64,000 nt of DNA from Maricaulaceae bacterium EIL42A08. Lineage in GTDB: Bacteria; Pseudomonadota; Alphaproteobacteria; Caulobacterales; Maricaulaceae. Where the stretch lies: positions 98,501 to 162,500 of the forward strand of contig JAMZNZ010000002.1 in NCBI GenBank assembly GCA_024178355.1, in the 5' to 3' direction. The first letter of the stretch is position 1. Each line of letters begins with the position of its first letter. Below, piece after piece: positions 37,429-46,109 of this stretch. A program made the position numbers and the translations under genes. The notes beneath the pieces were generated by a model. It saw nothing but the letters and a program-made list of their open reading frames with translations, had not been told where the DNA came from and did not search any database.

Positions 37429-38262
37429 ATGCGCGAACCGGTCAGCATCACCGCTGTGTCCGCCATAACCGAGGCAGAGCCCTGCTTTGTCGAGGCGAGC
37501 TGGTTTTTGCCCGGCGGCGCCCAGTCCCAGGCCGAGGTCTTCAAGGCGCGGCGCATCCCCACGGCGGTTCAGTTCAATATTGACGAGATTCGCGACCCCA
37601 CCAGCGGCTTGCCGCACATGGCCCCGGGCTCGGCGCTGTTTGCGCGCTGGTTGTCGCTCAATGGTCTGACGGGATCAGAGCGCTTCATCGTTTATGACCA
37701 GAACAGCTATATGGCCTCGGCCCGCGTGTGGTGGACACTGCGCCGGATGGGCTGTGATGCCCGCATCCTCGATGGCGGGCTGGAAGCCTGGCGCAAGGCG
37801 GGCGGCGAGGTGCAAAGCGGTCCCGCCCCGGAGCGTGCGCGCGCGTTCGAGCGCGGCATCCGCCTGGTGCGCGATGATGCCGTCAGCTGGGCGGATGTGC
37901 GCTACCACATGAATATGCGCGATGCGCTGATCGTGGATGCCCGCTCGGCTGGACGATTTGCCGGGACCGATCCTGAACCGCGCACGGGCCTGCGCAGTGG
38001 GCATATCCCCGGCTCCATCAATCTGCCGTTCCAGTCGGTGATCGGGGCCGATGGGAAATTGCTGAAGGAAGACGCACTGGCCCACGTGCTGCCTGATACC
38101 GACAAGGACCGGCGCATCATCACCACCTGTGGCTCCGGCGTCAGCGCTGCCATCCTCTACGCCGCCTTTATTGCAGGTGGCTTTCGCGACGTGCGCCTTT
38201 ACGACGGCAGCTGGGCAGAGTGGGGCGCGCGCGACGACCTGCCGGTGGAAGTCGGCGAGTGA
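37429..38262 (+). CDS. sseA: 3-mercaptopyruvate sulfurtransferase (two rhodanese domains)
   Basis: 277 residues, tandem rhodanese domains. The active loop in the second domain is TTCGSGVSAA with catalytic C234; the CGSGV loop is the mercaptopyruvate sulfurtransferase type rather than thiosulfate rhodanese (CRxGx[RT]). It transfers sulfur from 3-mercaptopyruvate to acceptors. RBS GGGGAGGCG lies just upstream. Confidence 0.88.
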   Translation: MREPVSITAVSAITEAEPCFVEASWFLPGGAQSQAEVFKARRIPTAVQFNIDEIRDPTSGLPHMAPGSALFARWLSLNGLTGSERFIVYDQNSYMASARVWWTLRRMGCDARILDGGLEAWRKAGGEVQSGPAPERARAFERGIRLVRDDAVSWADVRYHMNMRDALIVDARSAGRFAGTDPEPRTGLRSGHIPGSINLPFQSVIGADGKLLKEDALAHVLPDTDKDRRIITTCGSGVSAAILYAAFIAGGFRDVRLYDGSWAEWGARDDLPVEVGE

Positions 38263-38375
38263 CACCAAGGCGAGTGACACCAAAGGGTGAAGCTGAGGGC
38301 TTCCCTCTTGGCAAAACCGCGTTAGCGTACCGGCCAACGAACACTGTTCACTGAAGACATCACGGGGAGGCCGCC

Positions 38376-39341
38376 ATGGCTGGATTGGATATTCTTGAAG
38401 GTCGTTTGAGCGTGCCGGTGATTGCTGCGCCGCTGTTTATCATCTCCAACCCCAAATCGGTGATTGCCCAGTGCAAGGCCGGAATTGTCGGCTCTTTCCC
38501 GTCGCTGAATGCGCGCCCGGTCAGCCAGCTGGATGAGTGGCTCGATGAGATCACGTCCGAGCTGGACAGCTATAACAAGGCCAATCCGGACAAGCCCGCC
38601 GCACCGTTCGCGGTGAACCAGATCGTTCACCGCTCCAACGACCGCCTGGAGCAGGATCTCGCCCTGTGTGAGAAATACAAGGTGCCGCTGGTCATCACCT
38701 CGCTGGGTGCGCGCGTTGAGCTCAACGACGCGGTCCACAGCTGGGGCGGCAAGACGCTGCACGACATCATCAACATCAAATTCGCCCACAAGGCGCTGGA
38801 GAAGGGGGCCGATGGCCTTATCCCGGTGTGCGCAGGTGCAGGCGGCCATGCCGGTGAGCTGTCGCCCTTCGCGCTGGTGGCGGAGATCCGCCAGTTCTTC
38901 GATGGCCCCATCGCGCTGTCTGGCTCCATCTCCACCGGCGGCGGCGTGCTGGCGGCTCAGGCCATGGGCGCGGACTACGCCTATATCGGCTCCGCCTTCA
39001 TCGCGACCGAAGAAGCGCGCGCCAGCGAGGACTACAAGCAGGGCGTGGTCAAGGGTAAAGCCGAAGACATCGTCTACTCCAACCTCTTTACCGGCGTGCA
39101 CGGCAATTATCTGCGCGAAAGCATCGAAAACGCCGGGCTTGATCCTGATAACCTGCCTGAAAGCGATCCCTCGGCCATGAATTTCGGGTCTGGCGGCAAC
39201 TCCGACGCCAAAGCCTGGAAAGACATCTGGGGCTGCGGCCAGGGCATCGGCTCCATCGACAAGCTGCAAAGCGCCGGGGCCTATGTGCACCAGCTGGCGG
39301 CCGAGTATGAAGCGGCGAAGAAGCGGGTGCTGGGGGGCTGA
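38376..39341 (+). CDS. Nitronate monooxygenase family (NPD, FMN TIM-barrel)
   Basis: 321 residues. RLSVPVIAAPLFIISNPKSV at the start, PVCAGAGGHAGELSPFALV with the catalytic-type His, and SGSISTGGGVLAAQAMGADY then AYIGSAFIATEEA are signatures of the NPD/2-nitropropane dioxygenase-like FMN proteins. It may oxidise nitronates or serve as another FMN-dependent reductase; substrate unknown. Follows sseA by 113 bases on the same strand and is ended by a strong hairpin. Confidence 0.87.
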   Translation: MAGLDILEGRLSVPVIAAPLFIISNPKSVIAQCKAGIVGSFPSLNARPVSQLDEWLDEITSELDSYNKANPDKPAAPFAVNQIVHRSNDRLEQDLALCEKYKVPLVITSLGARVELNDAVHSWGGKTLHDIINIKFAHKALEKGADGLIPVCAGAGGHAGELSPFALVAEIRQFFDGPIALSGSISTGGGVLAAQAMGADYAYIGSAFIATEEARASEDYKQGVVKGKAEDIVYSNLFTGVHGNYLRESIENAGLDPDNLPESDPSAMNFGSGGNSDAKAWKDIWGCGQGIGSIDKLQSAGAYVHQLAAEYEAAKKRVLGG

Positions 39342-39352
39342 GGCTCTCGTTA

Positions 39353-39386
39353 TGAAACCCCGGACGCAACGCGAGCCGGGGTTTCA
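39353..39386 (+). terminator. Hairpin after the nitronate monooxygenase gene
   Basis: A perfect 11-bp stem TGAAACCCCGG/CCGGGGTTTCA (39353-39363 with 39376-39386) lies 11 bases after the stop. It has the GC-core, A/T-edge layout of an attenuator-type terminator but only a short following tract. Confidence 0.6.
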
Positions 39387-39535
39387 AACGCCTGTCCCGG
39401 CCGACCCTCGGGAGAGCCGGGATCTGCGGTCATCATCTCTGTGATCAGACTTTAGCGCCTGCGGTTGATCCCGGATCGCCCCCTCCAACAGGTCCGGGGC
39501 GTCCGGGACAGGGCGTAGCGCAGGCCTCTCCCATC

Positions 39536-39660
39536 CCTCTCCCCCTTGAACAAGGGGGAGAGGCCAGGTGAGGGGGTACGCTTCAGTGTCTAGAAAAATC
39601 TGCAAGCCATGGCACCAAAACCCCTCACCCCGACCCTCTCCCCTCCAAAAGGGGAGAGGG
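39536..39660. repeat. REP-like double hairpin element
   Basis: Two strong stems: a 12-bp CCTCTCCCCCTT/AAGGGGGAGAGG (39536-39547 with 39552-39563) and an 11-bp CCCTCTCCCCT/AGGGGAGAGGG (39634-39644 with 39650-39660). The inner flanks GGTGAGGGG (39567 on) and CCCCTCACC (39620 on) also pair, so the whole unit is a nested inverted repeat, as in paired REP elements. Confidence 0.7.
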
Positions 39661-39764
39661 AGTGAGCACTGCCCGCTCAAAACGTGTTCCCGGTTCAAGT
39701 TCGCGGGTGACGGCAACCCGTCGCATCGCCATGATGGCGCACCAATAAAAACGCGAGCCCACCC

Positions 39765-40535
39765 ATGAAACCCACCGACCTTGCCCGAGCCCTTTTCGTT
39801 GCTACTGGAGCCATCGCCCAGGTGGTTATGGGCTCGGTTCCCTTCGCACGCGGCTGGGAGCACACGGTTGCCTCGCGCTCGGCTGAGGTTGAGGTTTTGC
39901 TGACCCCGGCGGGGTATGCGTTTTCGATCTGGAGCGTGTTGTTCCTGGGCGCAGCGATTTACGCCGTGGTGCATTTCATCCGGCTGTCCGACCCGGTGAT
40001 GCGGGCGACGGGCTGGCTCGCCGGATTGGCCTTCTGGTTCAACACGGCGTGGGAAAGCTGGGTGCCGTTTTATGGCATCGAGATCGTGTCCATGGGCCTG
40101 ATCGGGGCGGGCTGGCTGTCCGCCGTGGCCTTCATGGTGTCGAGCGATGGCCAGCGGGAGGCCGGCATCCTGCACAAGGCTTTGCGCCTGCCCATCTTTG
40201 CGCTGGGCGGCTGGCTGAACGCGGCGGCGTTCGTAAATCTGCTGATCGTGGCGGAGGTCTATGGCGTGCCGTGGCTTGGCAGCGGTGACGCGCCAGCCGC
40301 AATCGCGGTACTGGCGGCCGCGACGCTCAGCGCCGTGATCATCGTCTGGCGCACCGCTTCGCTGTCCTACGCCGCGGCGCTGGCGTGGGGGCTATGGGCG
40401 ATCGTGGCGGCCAATGGCGCGCGCGGGGAGCCGGAGATCGTGGCGACCGCAGCCCAGATCTGCATGGGGGCCGTGCTGATTGCGCTTCTGGCGGGGATCG
40501 GCGCGCGCCTCAGCACGACCTTCCGGCCGCGCTGA
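39765..40535 (+). CDS. TspO/MBR-related integral membrane protein
   Basis: 256 residues, about 7 hydrophobic segments. The pattern LTPAGYAFSIWSVLFLGAAI and the Trp-rich WFNTAWESWVPF resemble tryptophan-rich sensory protein/TspO relatives with P-x-G-x-x-F-x-I-W in the first helices, although this protein is longer than the five-helix TspO. Ligand and role unknown. It converges on ald. Confidence 0.65.
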   Translation: MKPTDLARALFVATGAIAQVVMGSVPFARGWEHTVASRSAEVEVLLTPAGYAFSIWSVLFLGAAIYAVVHFIRLSDPVMRATGWLAGLAFWFNTAWESWVPFYGIEIVSMGLIGAGWLSAVAFMVSSDGQREAGILHKALRLPIFALGGWLNAAAFVNLLIVAEVYGVPWLGSGDAPAAIAVLAAATLSAVIIVWRTASLSYAAALAWGLWAIVAANGARGEPEIVATAAQICMGAVLIALLAGIGARLSTTFRPR

Positions 40536-40551
40536 AGACGCGGTTTTCCGC

Positions 40552-41670
40552 TTAAAGCACCGTCAGCCAGTCCGGCTTGACGAATTTCATGCCCAGATCG
40601 TCGGCGACTTCCTTATAGGTGATCTCGCCTTCAGTCACATTCAGGCCGCGGGCCAGGTGGATGTCGTCGTTGAGCGCGCGCTTGGCCCCCTTGTTCGCCA
40701 GCGCCAGCGTGAGGGGCAGCGTGGCGTTGGTCAGCGCCAGCGTCGAGGTGCGCGCCACGGCGCCCGGCATGTTCGCGACGCAGTAGTGCACGATGCCGTC
40801 CACGATATAGGTCGGGTCCTGGTGCGTGGTGGCTTTGGAGGTTTCAAAGCAGCCGCCCTGGTCGATGGCGATGTCCACCAGGACTGCGCCTTCCTTCATG
40901 GTCGACAGCATGTCCTTGGTCACCAGCTTGGGCGCAGCAGCACCCGGGATCAGCACCGCGCCGATCACCAGATCAGCTTCGGCGATTTCCTCAGCGATGG
41001 CACCTTGCGTGGAGTAGCGGGTCTTCACCGCGCCGCGGAAGAACTGGTCGGTCTCAGCCAGCTTTGGCAGGGAGCGATCCAGAACCGTGACGTCAGCGCG
41101 CAGGCCCAGCGCCATTTCCGCCGCATGGCTACCTGAGACACCAGCGCCCAGAATGACCACCTTGCCCGGCGTCACGCCCGGCACGCCGCCCAGCAGCACA
41201 CCGCGACCACCCGCAGCCTTGTGAAGGGCATTGGCACCGACCTGAACACTCATGCGGCCGGCCACTTCAGACATCGGACGCAGCAGCGGCAGGCGGCCAT
41301 CCCGGTCGGTGACCGTTTCATAGGCAATCGCCGTACAGCCCGACTTGCGCAGACCCTCAGCCTGAACAGGATCGGGGGCCAGGTGCAGGAAGGTGAACAG
41401 GATGTGTTCAGCGGTCAGCATCGCGGTTTCAGACGGCTGAGGCTCTTTGACCTTCACGATCATCTCGGCAGCTTCAAAAACGGCCTTCGCGTCGGACAGG
41501 ATTTTCGCGCCCGCGTCTTCATACTGATCGTTGGTGAAGCCAGCGCCGATGCCAGCGCCGTCCTGAACCAAAACCTCGTGGCCGTTGGCGATCAGCTCGC
41601 GAGCGCCGTTCGGCGTCATGCCAACGCGGTATTCATGGTTCTTGATTTCTGTCGGAACGCCAACGCGCAT
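40552..41670 (-). CDS. ald: Alanine dehydrogenase
   Basis: 372 residues. MRVGVPTEIKNHEYRVGMTP at the start and the NAD-binding motif VVILGAGVSGSHAAEMALG are diagnostic; AVLVDIAIDQGGCFE and NMPGAVARTSTLALTN follow in the substrate domain. It interconverts L-alanine with pyruvate and ammonia using NAD. It is divergent from an Lrp/AsnC-type regulator, the standard arrangement for alanine-induced ald. Confidence 0.96.
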   Translation of the reverse strand: MRVGVPTEIKNHEYRVGMTPNGARELIANGHEVLVQDGAGIGAGFTNDQYEDAGAKILSDAKAVFEAAEMIVKVKEPQPSETAMLTAEHILFTFLHLAPDPVQAEGLRKSGCTAIAYETVTDRDGRLPLLRPMSEVAGRMSVQVGANALHKAAGGRGVLLGGVPGVTPGKVVILGAGVSGSHAAEMALGLRADVTVLDRSLPKLAETDQFFRGAVKTRYSTQGAIAEEIAEADLVIGAVLIPGAAAPKLVTKDMLSTMKEGAVLVDIAIDQGGCFETSKATTHQDPTYIVDGIVHYCVANMPGAVARTSTLALTNATLPLTLALANKGAKRALNDDIHLARGLNVTEGEITYKEVADDLGMKFVKPDWLTVL

Positions 41671-41776
41671 GGTGTCTCTCCCGTGTGGGCGGTGCCAGCA
41701 CCGCTCGTAGAAATTTGCGCGGAAGGTGTCTTAAGCGCGCAAATCCTGCAAGTGAATTTTCAAAACTCGAATATTC

Positions 41777-41812
41777 TTGCAATATGAGGCAATTTTCGGG
41801 ACTTTATTGCAA
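41777..41812. promoter_or_regulatory. Possible Lrp-type operator in the ald/Lrp divergent spacer
   Basis: The inverted halves TTGCAAT (41777-41783) and ATTGCAA (41806-41812) flank an AT-rich centre in the 204-base spacer. Lrp/AsnC regulators often bind such AT-rich spaced inverted repeats. Assignment to this regulator is inference from position. Confidence 0.4.
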
Positions 41813-41874
41813 TCGTGTTGACGGGTGGGGCCCTCGCGCCGAACCCGGTTCGAAAATCAGTGCAGGAGACCTCC

Positions 41875-42342
41875 ATGGCCCTTGATCCGATTGACCGCGC
41901 CATCCTGCGCGAGCTGCAGGCGGATGGGCGGCTGGCCAATGCAGAGCTGGCTGAACGGGTGGGCCTGTCAGCGTCGGCCTGTCACCGGCGGGTGAGGGCG
42001 CTGGAGGCGTCTGGCGTGATCCGGGGGTATGCGGCGCTGCTGGACCCTGATGCGGTTGAGCGGGGTCTGACGGTGATTGTGCTGGCGACGCTGGAAAACC
42101 AGCGCCGTGGCACGCTGGAGGCGTTCGAGCAGGCGGTGGCCGAGATCGCCGAGGTCATGGAATGCCGCCTGACCACCGGGGCGGAGGACTATATCCTGCG
42201 CCTGCAGGTGCGTGATGCGCGAGACTATGAGCGTCTCCACCGTGAGCAGCTGTCTGGTTTGCCGGGCGTTGCGCGGCTCATCTCCAACATCGCCATGCGC
42301 ACGGTGTTTGCGCGCACCGCGCTGCCGATTGAGGGCGCTTAG
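41875..42342 (+). CDS. Lrp/AsnC-family transcriptional regulator
   Basis: 155 residues from ATG 41875 behind CAGGAGACC. N-terminal winged helix: LDPIDRAILRELQADGRLAN and LAERVGLSASACHRRVRALE; C-terminal RAM ligand-binding domain with TTGAEDYILRLQVRD. Probably binds alanine or another amino acid and controls the divergent ald. Its stop overlaps the stop of the convergent antiporter gene. Confidence 0.92.
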   Translation: MALDPIDRAILRELQADGRLANAELAERVGLSASACHRRVRALEASGVIRGYAALLDPDAVERGLTVIVLATLENQRRGTLEAFEQAVAEIAEVMECRLTTGAEDYILRLQVRDARDYERLHREQLSGLPGVARLISNIAMRTVFARTALPIEGA

Positions 42343-44039
42343 GCCGCCGTTGGCATGCCCGGCAGGCGCTCTGGCTCATAAGCGTCCATCACTTCACGCA
42401 TCCAGCCCGCGATCTTGTGTTCCTCAATCTCGGCAAAGCGTAACAGCGCGATGGCAAAGTCGAGGCCTTCGGGCATGGCGCGGTTGATGACCGCGTGCAT
42501 GTTCAGGGCTTCATGGCGGTCCCGGTCGGCGTCGTCGGTCACCACAACGAAGCGGGCCATGTCCGGGTAGTTCTCCTGAACAAAGGGCGTGACGTCTTTC
42601 GATATCTCATAGCGCGCTTCGCCCAGCGCCAGGGCACGGGCGTTGGTCACGCCCACCGCTTTCATCAGGCGCACATCGCTGGGATCACCAAAAGTCACGT
42701 CATAGCCGTCCGACACCGCGTCCATGAAGCGGTCTGCATCTGAGTCGATGGCCACATAGGGAATGTGAAACTTGCGCAGGCCATCCAGCGCCAGGCGGCT
42801 GGACGCGGTCATCGCAAAGACCAGGATCGGGCGTCCACCGTCGGGGCTGGCGGTGGGCTCGGACACCTTGACCTTTGCCTGCGCCAGCTTGCGGGCGAGC
42901 TTCATGCCCAAAGCCGTCCACGCCGGTGTCAGCGCCAGTGACGCAGCGGTTGCGCCCACCAGCACGGCGGCCGCCTGAGCGCCCAGCGCGCCACTGACAG
43001 CCGGAAGCGCCAGCAGGACGAGCCCGAACTCGGACCCCTGAGCGGTGAGGAAGGAAAGCTGGGTGGCACCGGGGCGGCTCCAGCCTGACAATAGCGCGGC
43101 GATAAAGGTCAGCACGGTCTTGCCGATCATCAGCGCGGCAAGCGCTGCCAGTATAAGCGGGGCTTCGGCCACCAGCACGCGCCAGTCGAGCGCCATGCCG
43201 ACGGTGATAAAGAAGAAGCCCAGCAGCAGGGCACCAAAGGGTTTGGCCTCGGTCTTCACCACGGTCTTGTAGGGTGTCTCGGCGACAATCACGCCAGCCA
43301 GGAAAGCCCCCAGCGTCAGGGATAACTCCAGCGCGCCGGTTGCCGCTGCCGTGGCGAGCACCAGGAACAGGGCTGTGGCCGTGAAAATCTCAGGGCTGTT
43401 GGTTCTGGCCAGTAAGGTCAGGGCCGGGCGCGCCGCATAGCGACCGATGAGGAGGGCGGCCCCGGCGGCCAGTACCGCTTTCAGTCCAGCCTCTCCCAAA
43501 GCCAGCGCCAGAGAGCCTTCACCGGTTTCCAGCGATACCGCAAACACCAGAAGGAAGATGCCGGCGATATCCTGAAACACCAGAAGCGCGGTGGAGGATT
43601 TTCCCAGCGGGCAGGTGACGATGCCCCGATCAGCCATGGTCGCGCTGACCACCGCTGTCGCAGAGATGCCAGCGCCAAGACCGACAAGGATTGCAAGCGG
43701 CCAGTCCAGCCCAAAGGCTTTGGCAATCAGCGCAAAGCCTGCGCCACAGGTCGCCATCTGAAGCGGACCAAGCACCACCAGATCCCGCCCGCTCTCCTTC
43801 AAAGTCTTTGACGAAAAGCCCAGCCCGATCTCGAACAGCAGGAAGACCACCCCCAGCTGGGCAAGCAGTGCTGTGGTCTGACTCTGCTCAACCAGCGAAA
43901 AGCCAAAGGGACCGATCACCAGCCCCGCTGCGATGAAGGCAACGATGTTAGAAGTCTTCAGCGCTTTTGCCGCCAGAATGCAAAGAAGTCCGATGCCGAG
44001 CAGTTTGACCGCTGGCAGAATGGCAATCACTTCGGGCAT
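42339..44039 (-). CDS. CPA2-family monovalent cation:proton antiporter (KefB/KefC-like)
   Basis: 566 residues: about 12-13 membrane segments (to about 390) with [20 protein letters not shown] near the start and [20 protein letters not shown] in the transport core, then a C-terminal TrkA-N/RCK domain ([20 protein letters not shown]). Family members exchange K+ or Na+ for protons, sometimes gated by nucleotides or glutathione adducts. The RCK glycine motif is weak ([10 protein letters not shown] instead of GxGxxG), so nucleotide binding is doubtful. Confidence 0.88.
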   Translation of the reverse strand: MPEVIAILPAVKLLGIGLLCILAAKALKTSNIVAFIAAGLVIGPFGFSLVEQSQTTALLAQLGVVFLLFEIGLGFSSKTLKESGRDLVVLGPLQMATCGAGFALIAKAFGLDWPLAILVGLGAGISATAVVSATMADRGIVTCPLGKSSTALLVFQDIAGIFLLVFAVSLETGEGSLALALGEAGLKAVLAAGAALLIGRYAARPALTLLARTNSPEIFTATALFLVLATAAATGALELSLTLGAFLAGVIVAETPYKTVVKTEAKPFGALLLGFFFITVGMALDWRVLVAEAPLILAALAALMIGKTVLTFIAALLSGWSRPGATQLSFLTAQGSEFGLVLLALPAVSGALGAQAAAVLVGATAASLALTPAWTALGMKLARKLAQAKVKVSEPTASPDGGRPILVFAMTASSRLALDGLRKFHIPYVAIDSDADRFMDAVSDGYDVTFGDPSDVRLMKAVGVTNARALALGEARYEISKDVTPFVQENYPDMARFVVVTDDADRDRHEALNMHAVINRAMPEGLDFAIALLRFAEIEEHKIAGWMREVMDAYEPERLPGMPTAA

Positions 44040-44136
44040 CAGATCTCTTTCAGGTCAGGGCCTCTGGCTGCAAGATAGGCAGTTCACGCACGCTGCGCCA
44101 TTGCCCGTTCGGCCCTGCAGCGCTAAATGCGCGCCC

Positions 44137-44601
44137 ATGACTGATGAACGCTACTCAAAACTCGACCAGCTCGGCTCTGAATCCTTCGCCGCGGCAACGC
44201 CGGAGGAGGCTCGCCTCGAGCGCGTCGAAAATCCCGCGCTGGATGCGGACTATCTGATCCGTTTCACCTGCCCGGAATTTACCTCCATCTGCCCGGTCAC
44301 CGGCCAGCCGGACTTTGCCCATATCGTGATCGACTACGCGCCTGATCGCTGGATCGTGGAGAGCAAGGCGCTGAAGCTTTACCTGCAGAGCTTCCGAAAT
44401 CACGGGGCCTTCCACGAAGCCTGTACCATGATGATTGGCCAGCGCCTGGTTGACGAGATCAGTCCCAAATGGCTGCGCATCGGCGGCTACTGGTATCCGC
44501 GCGGCGGCATTCCCATCGATATCTTTGGTCAGTGGGGCACACAGCCAGAGGGCCTGTGGGTGCCTGATCAGGGCGTTCAGCCCTATCGTGGGCGCGGCTA
44601 A
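44137..44601 (+). CDS. queF: NADPH-dependent 7-cyano-7-deazaguanine reductase QueF
   Basis: 154 residues from ATG 44137; in-frame upstream codons lack a ribosome site and family similarity. Short, single-domain type. Catalytic C52 in [12 protein letters not shown] with D59, and the QueF motif E75-S-K-A-L-K. It reduces preQ0 to preQ1 for queuosine in tRNA. No other queuosine genes in the window and no preQ1 riboswitch seen upstream. Confidence 0.95.
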   Translation: MTDERYSKLDQLGSESFAAATPEEARLERVENPALDADYLIRFTCPEFTSICPVTGQPDFAHIVIDYAPDRWIVESKALKLYLQSFRNHGAFHEACTMMIGQRLVDEISPKWLRIGGYWYPRGGIPIDIFGQWGTQPEGLWVPDQGVQPYRGRG

Positions 44602-44734
44602 GTGCCTGTATGAGCGTTCATTCATGTGAATGAGCGGAGTTTGAACACTCTCCTCTGAGTGCATTCATACGCACTCTGACAGTCTCCATTTTGTCAGGCG
44701 GGGAACGCCTGTGATGCAAAGAGGAGACTTTTTA
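44602..44734. promoter_or_regulatory. Leader of the curli-like operon with two inverted repeats
   Basis: CGTTCATTCA/TGAATGAGCG (44615-44624 with 44627-44636, one mismatch) and GAGTGC/GCACTC (44657-44662 with 44671-44676) lie between queF and the fibre gene, and CATTCAT occurs in both. The first may be a regulator site; the second could be the queF terminator. GAGGAG precedes the fibre gene start. Confidence 0.45.
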
Positions 44735-45247
44735 ATGAGCATGCGTTTGATCCTGGCCGCTGGCCTTAGCCTTGCCGCCATCATGACCACTCTGCCGACG
44801 GCAGAAGCCCAGCAGCGCAACCGCGTTGATATCCGCCAGGCGGGTGTGTCCAACGAGATTGCCGGTCGCCAGCGCGGTTATGAAAACCGTCTGGTCCTGC
44901 AACAGCGTGGTTCGCGTCAATTTATCTCCACCTACCAGGACGGCCTGCGTAATGGTGCGACTGTGGCCCAGTATGGCCGTGGCAATGCCGCAGCGCTGGA
45001 CCAGTATGGCCGCCGCAACTCAGCCGTGATCGGTCAGGACGGGGCGTATAACGACGCTTACGCCTACCAGAATGGTTATCGCAACGAAGCGGGTATCGCC
45101 CAGTTTGGCTATGGCCACTCGGCCGTGACCCAGCAATCGGGCAGCCATAATGCTGTGGGTGTGATCCAGGCTGGCAGTGGCCAGACCGCCAATGTGAGCC
45201 AGCGTGGGTCTGGCAATGTGACCCTGATCATCCAGGGCGATCACTAA
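44735..45247 (+). CDS. Curli-like amyloid fibre subunit (CsgA/CsgB family)
   Basis: 170 residues from ATG 44735 behind AGAGGAG. A signal peptide (cleavage after AEA, about residue 25) is followed by a repeat region to the C-terminus. Gln residues occur every 11 positions from Q35 to Q167 (13 in register), most in Q-x-G-x-x-N units such as QAGVSN, QYGRGN and QDGAYN, so each 22-residue curlin repeat is two 11-residue strands. It should be secreted and form surface amyloid. It is followed by a CsgH-like gene. No csgB, csgE, csgF or csgG is adjacent. Confidence 0.85.
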   Translation: MSMRLILAAGLSLAAIMTTLPTAEAQQRNRVDIRQAGVSNEIAGRQRGYENRLVLQQRGSRQFISTYQDGLRNGATVAQYGRGNAAALDQYGRRNSAVIGQDGAYNDAYAYQNGYRNEAGIAQFGYGHSAVTQQSGSHNAVGVIQAGSGQTANVSQRGSGNVTLIIQGDH

Positions 45248-45331
45248 CCCCCCGTGTGAGTGTCGCGCCCGGTTTCGATACCGGAGCCGGGCGCACCCAC
45301 ACCCCATCTCACCGATGAAAGGAGCATAGCG

Positions 45332-45778
45332 ATGAAATACGCGATACCTGCTCTCACCCTTGTTATTGCTGGTGCCGGTGCTGCTTTGGCATCAACGCCC
45401 CAGCTTAGTGCGCCCGGCCCGGTCGCGCCGTCTCAACCGCCTTATGTGGCGACCTTCGAGCCGCGCTCGAACACCTGCGACCTTCAATTGTTCGAGCCTC
45501 GTCTTGTCGCTCTGGCCAATCCGGTCGAGGCCGACAGCTGGAGCCTGAGTGTTGAAACGCCAGACTTCTACAACCAGCAAAGCGGCCCGATCTCCGGCAC
45601 GCGCAATCGCCTGCAGCCCGTCACACGTCTGTTCATGGGCGGGATTGGCGTGCAGTCAGATCGTGGCGGTCAGTTCTTCGGCGGTTCGCCGACCATGCCG
45701 CGTCCCTTCCACGCAGAGCTGAACGTCTTTGATGTGGCCGGCCAGCTTGTGTGCCGTGATGTCATCGACCTGCCTTAG
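45332..45778 (+). CDS. CsgH/CsgC-like periplasmic amyloid-control protein
   Basis: 148 residues from ATG 45332 behind AAAGGAG. After the signal peptide (to about residue 20), an immunoglobulin-like beta domain runs from C49 (NTCDLQLFEP) to C141 (GQLVCRD), a possible disulfide. The strand pattern SWSLSVET...LQPVTRLFMGGI...FHAELNVFD fits the CsgH/CsgC fold. These proteins keep curlin from polymerising in the periplasm. The operon position right after the fibre gene supports this; sequence evidence alone is moderate. Confidence 0.72.
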   Translation: MKYAIPALTLVIAGAGAALASTPQLSAPGPVAPSQPPYVATFEPRSNTCDLQLFEPRLVALANPVEADSWSLSVETPDFYNQQSGPISGTRNRLQPVTRLFMGGIGVQSDRGGQFFGGSPTMPRPFHAELNVFDVAGQLVCRDVIDLP

Positions 45779-45821
45779 GGCGGTGGGTGACTGACATGGA
45801 TAGACACATACTGCGCTTTCA

Positions 45822-45848
45822 AAGGGCGGTCCGGTAAGGGCCGCCCTT
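45822..45848 (+). terminator. Hairpin terminator after the csgH-like gene
   Basis: An 11-bp stem with one G-U pair (45822-45832 with 45838-45848) about 44 bases after the stop. The following tract is only moderately T-rich. Confidence 0.6.
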
Positions 45849-45900
45849 ATCGCGTTTCTGAAGGGGAGACAGACCTGGGGTGACAGGATGTGTCGACTAA

Positions 45901-45960
45901 AAGTCAGGTTCTCTTGACATCGCGCAAAATGTAAGGCAAACCTGACTTATTGTCAGATTT
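45901..45960. promoter_or_regulatory. Promoter/operator of the small-membrane-protein/XRE operon
   Basis: A perfect 10-bp inverted repeat AAGTCAGGTT/AACCTGACTT (45901-45910 with 45939-45948) overlaps a second one, CTGAC-TTATT-GTCAG (45942-45956). A consensus -35 box TTGACA lies at 45914-45919 between the arms; no clear -10 box was assigned. The arrangement suggests autorepression by the operon's XRE protein. Confidence 0.55.
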
Positions 45961-45980
45961 ACCTGAAAGGGAGAGAGCCT

Positions 45981-46109
45981 GTGTGTCCATCAAGAAAACC
46001 CTCGCTCGGAGCCTGGATCGCCATTGGCGTTGCGATGACGATTTCGATCCTGACCAGTTTCGGCGCGTTTGCATTCTCGTTTGGCGGTGTACCGGGAGTG
46101 GCCCAATGA
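45981..46109 (+). CDS. Small single-span membrane protein (42 aa) in the XRE operon
   Basis: The frame opens at GTG 45981 behind a strong purine tract (AAAGGGAGAGAG) and encodes a short basic N-terminus, then a hydrophobic span (GAWIAIGVAMTISILTSFG and on), ending GGVPGVAQ. Its stop overlaps the next gene's ATG as ATGA, the same coupling seen between the next two genes. That triple linkage is the main support. No family recognised. Confidence 0.6.
   Translation: MCPSRKPSLGAWIAIGVAMTISILTSFGAFAFSFGGVPGVAQ

Larger units (their letters stand above)
39342..39764. other. 423-base gene-free interval rich in palindromic repeats
   Basis: No convincing gene. The interval holds the terminator hairpin at 39353-39386, GC-rich stretches with CCCGG motifs at 39396-39515, and a REP-like pair of hairpins at 39536-39660. 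The last 100 bases carry the leader of the TspO-like gene, without an obvious promoter. Confidence 0.6.

Noticed and set aside
44040..44136. preQ1 riboswitch before queF
   Set aside because: The leader is short and shows no preQ1 aptamer hairpin or A-rich tail.
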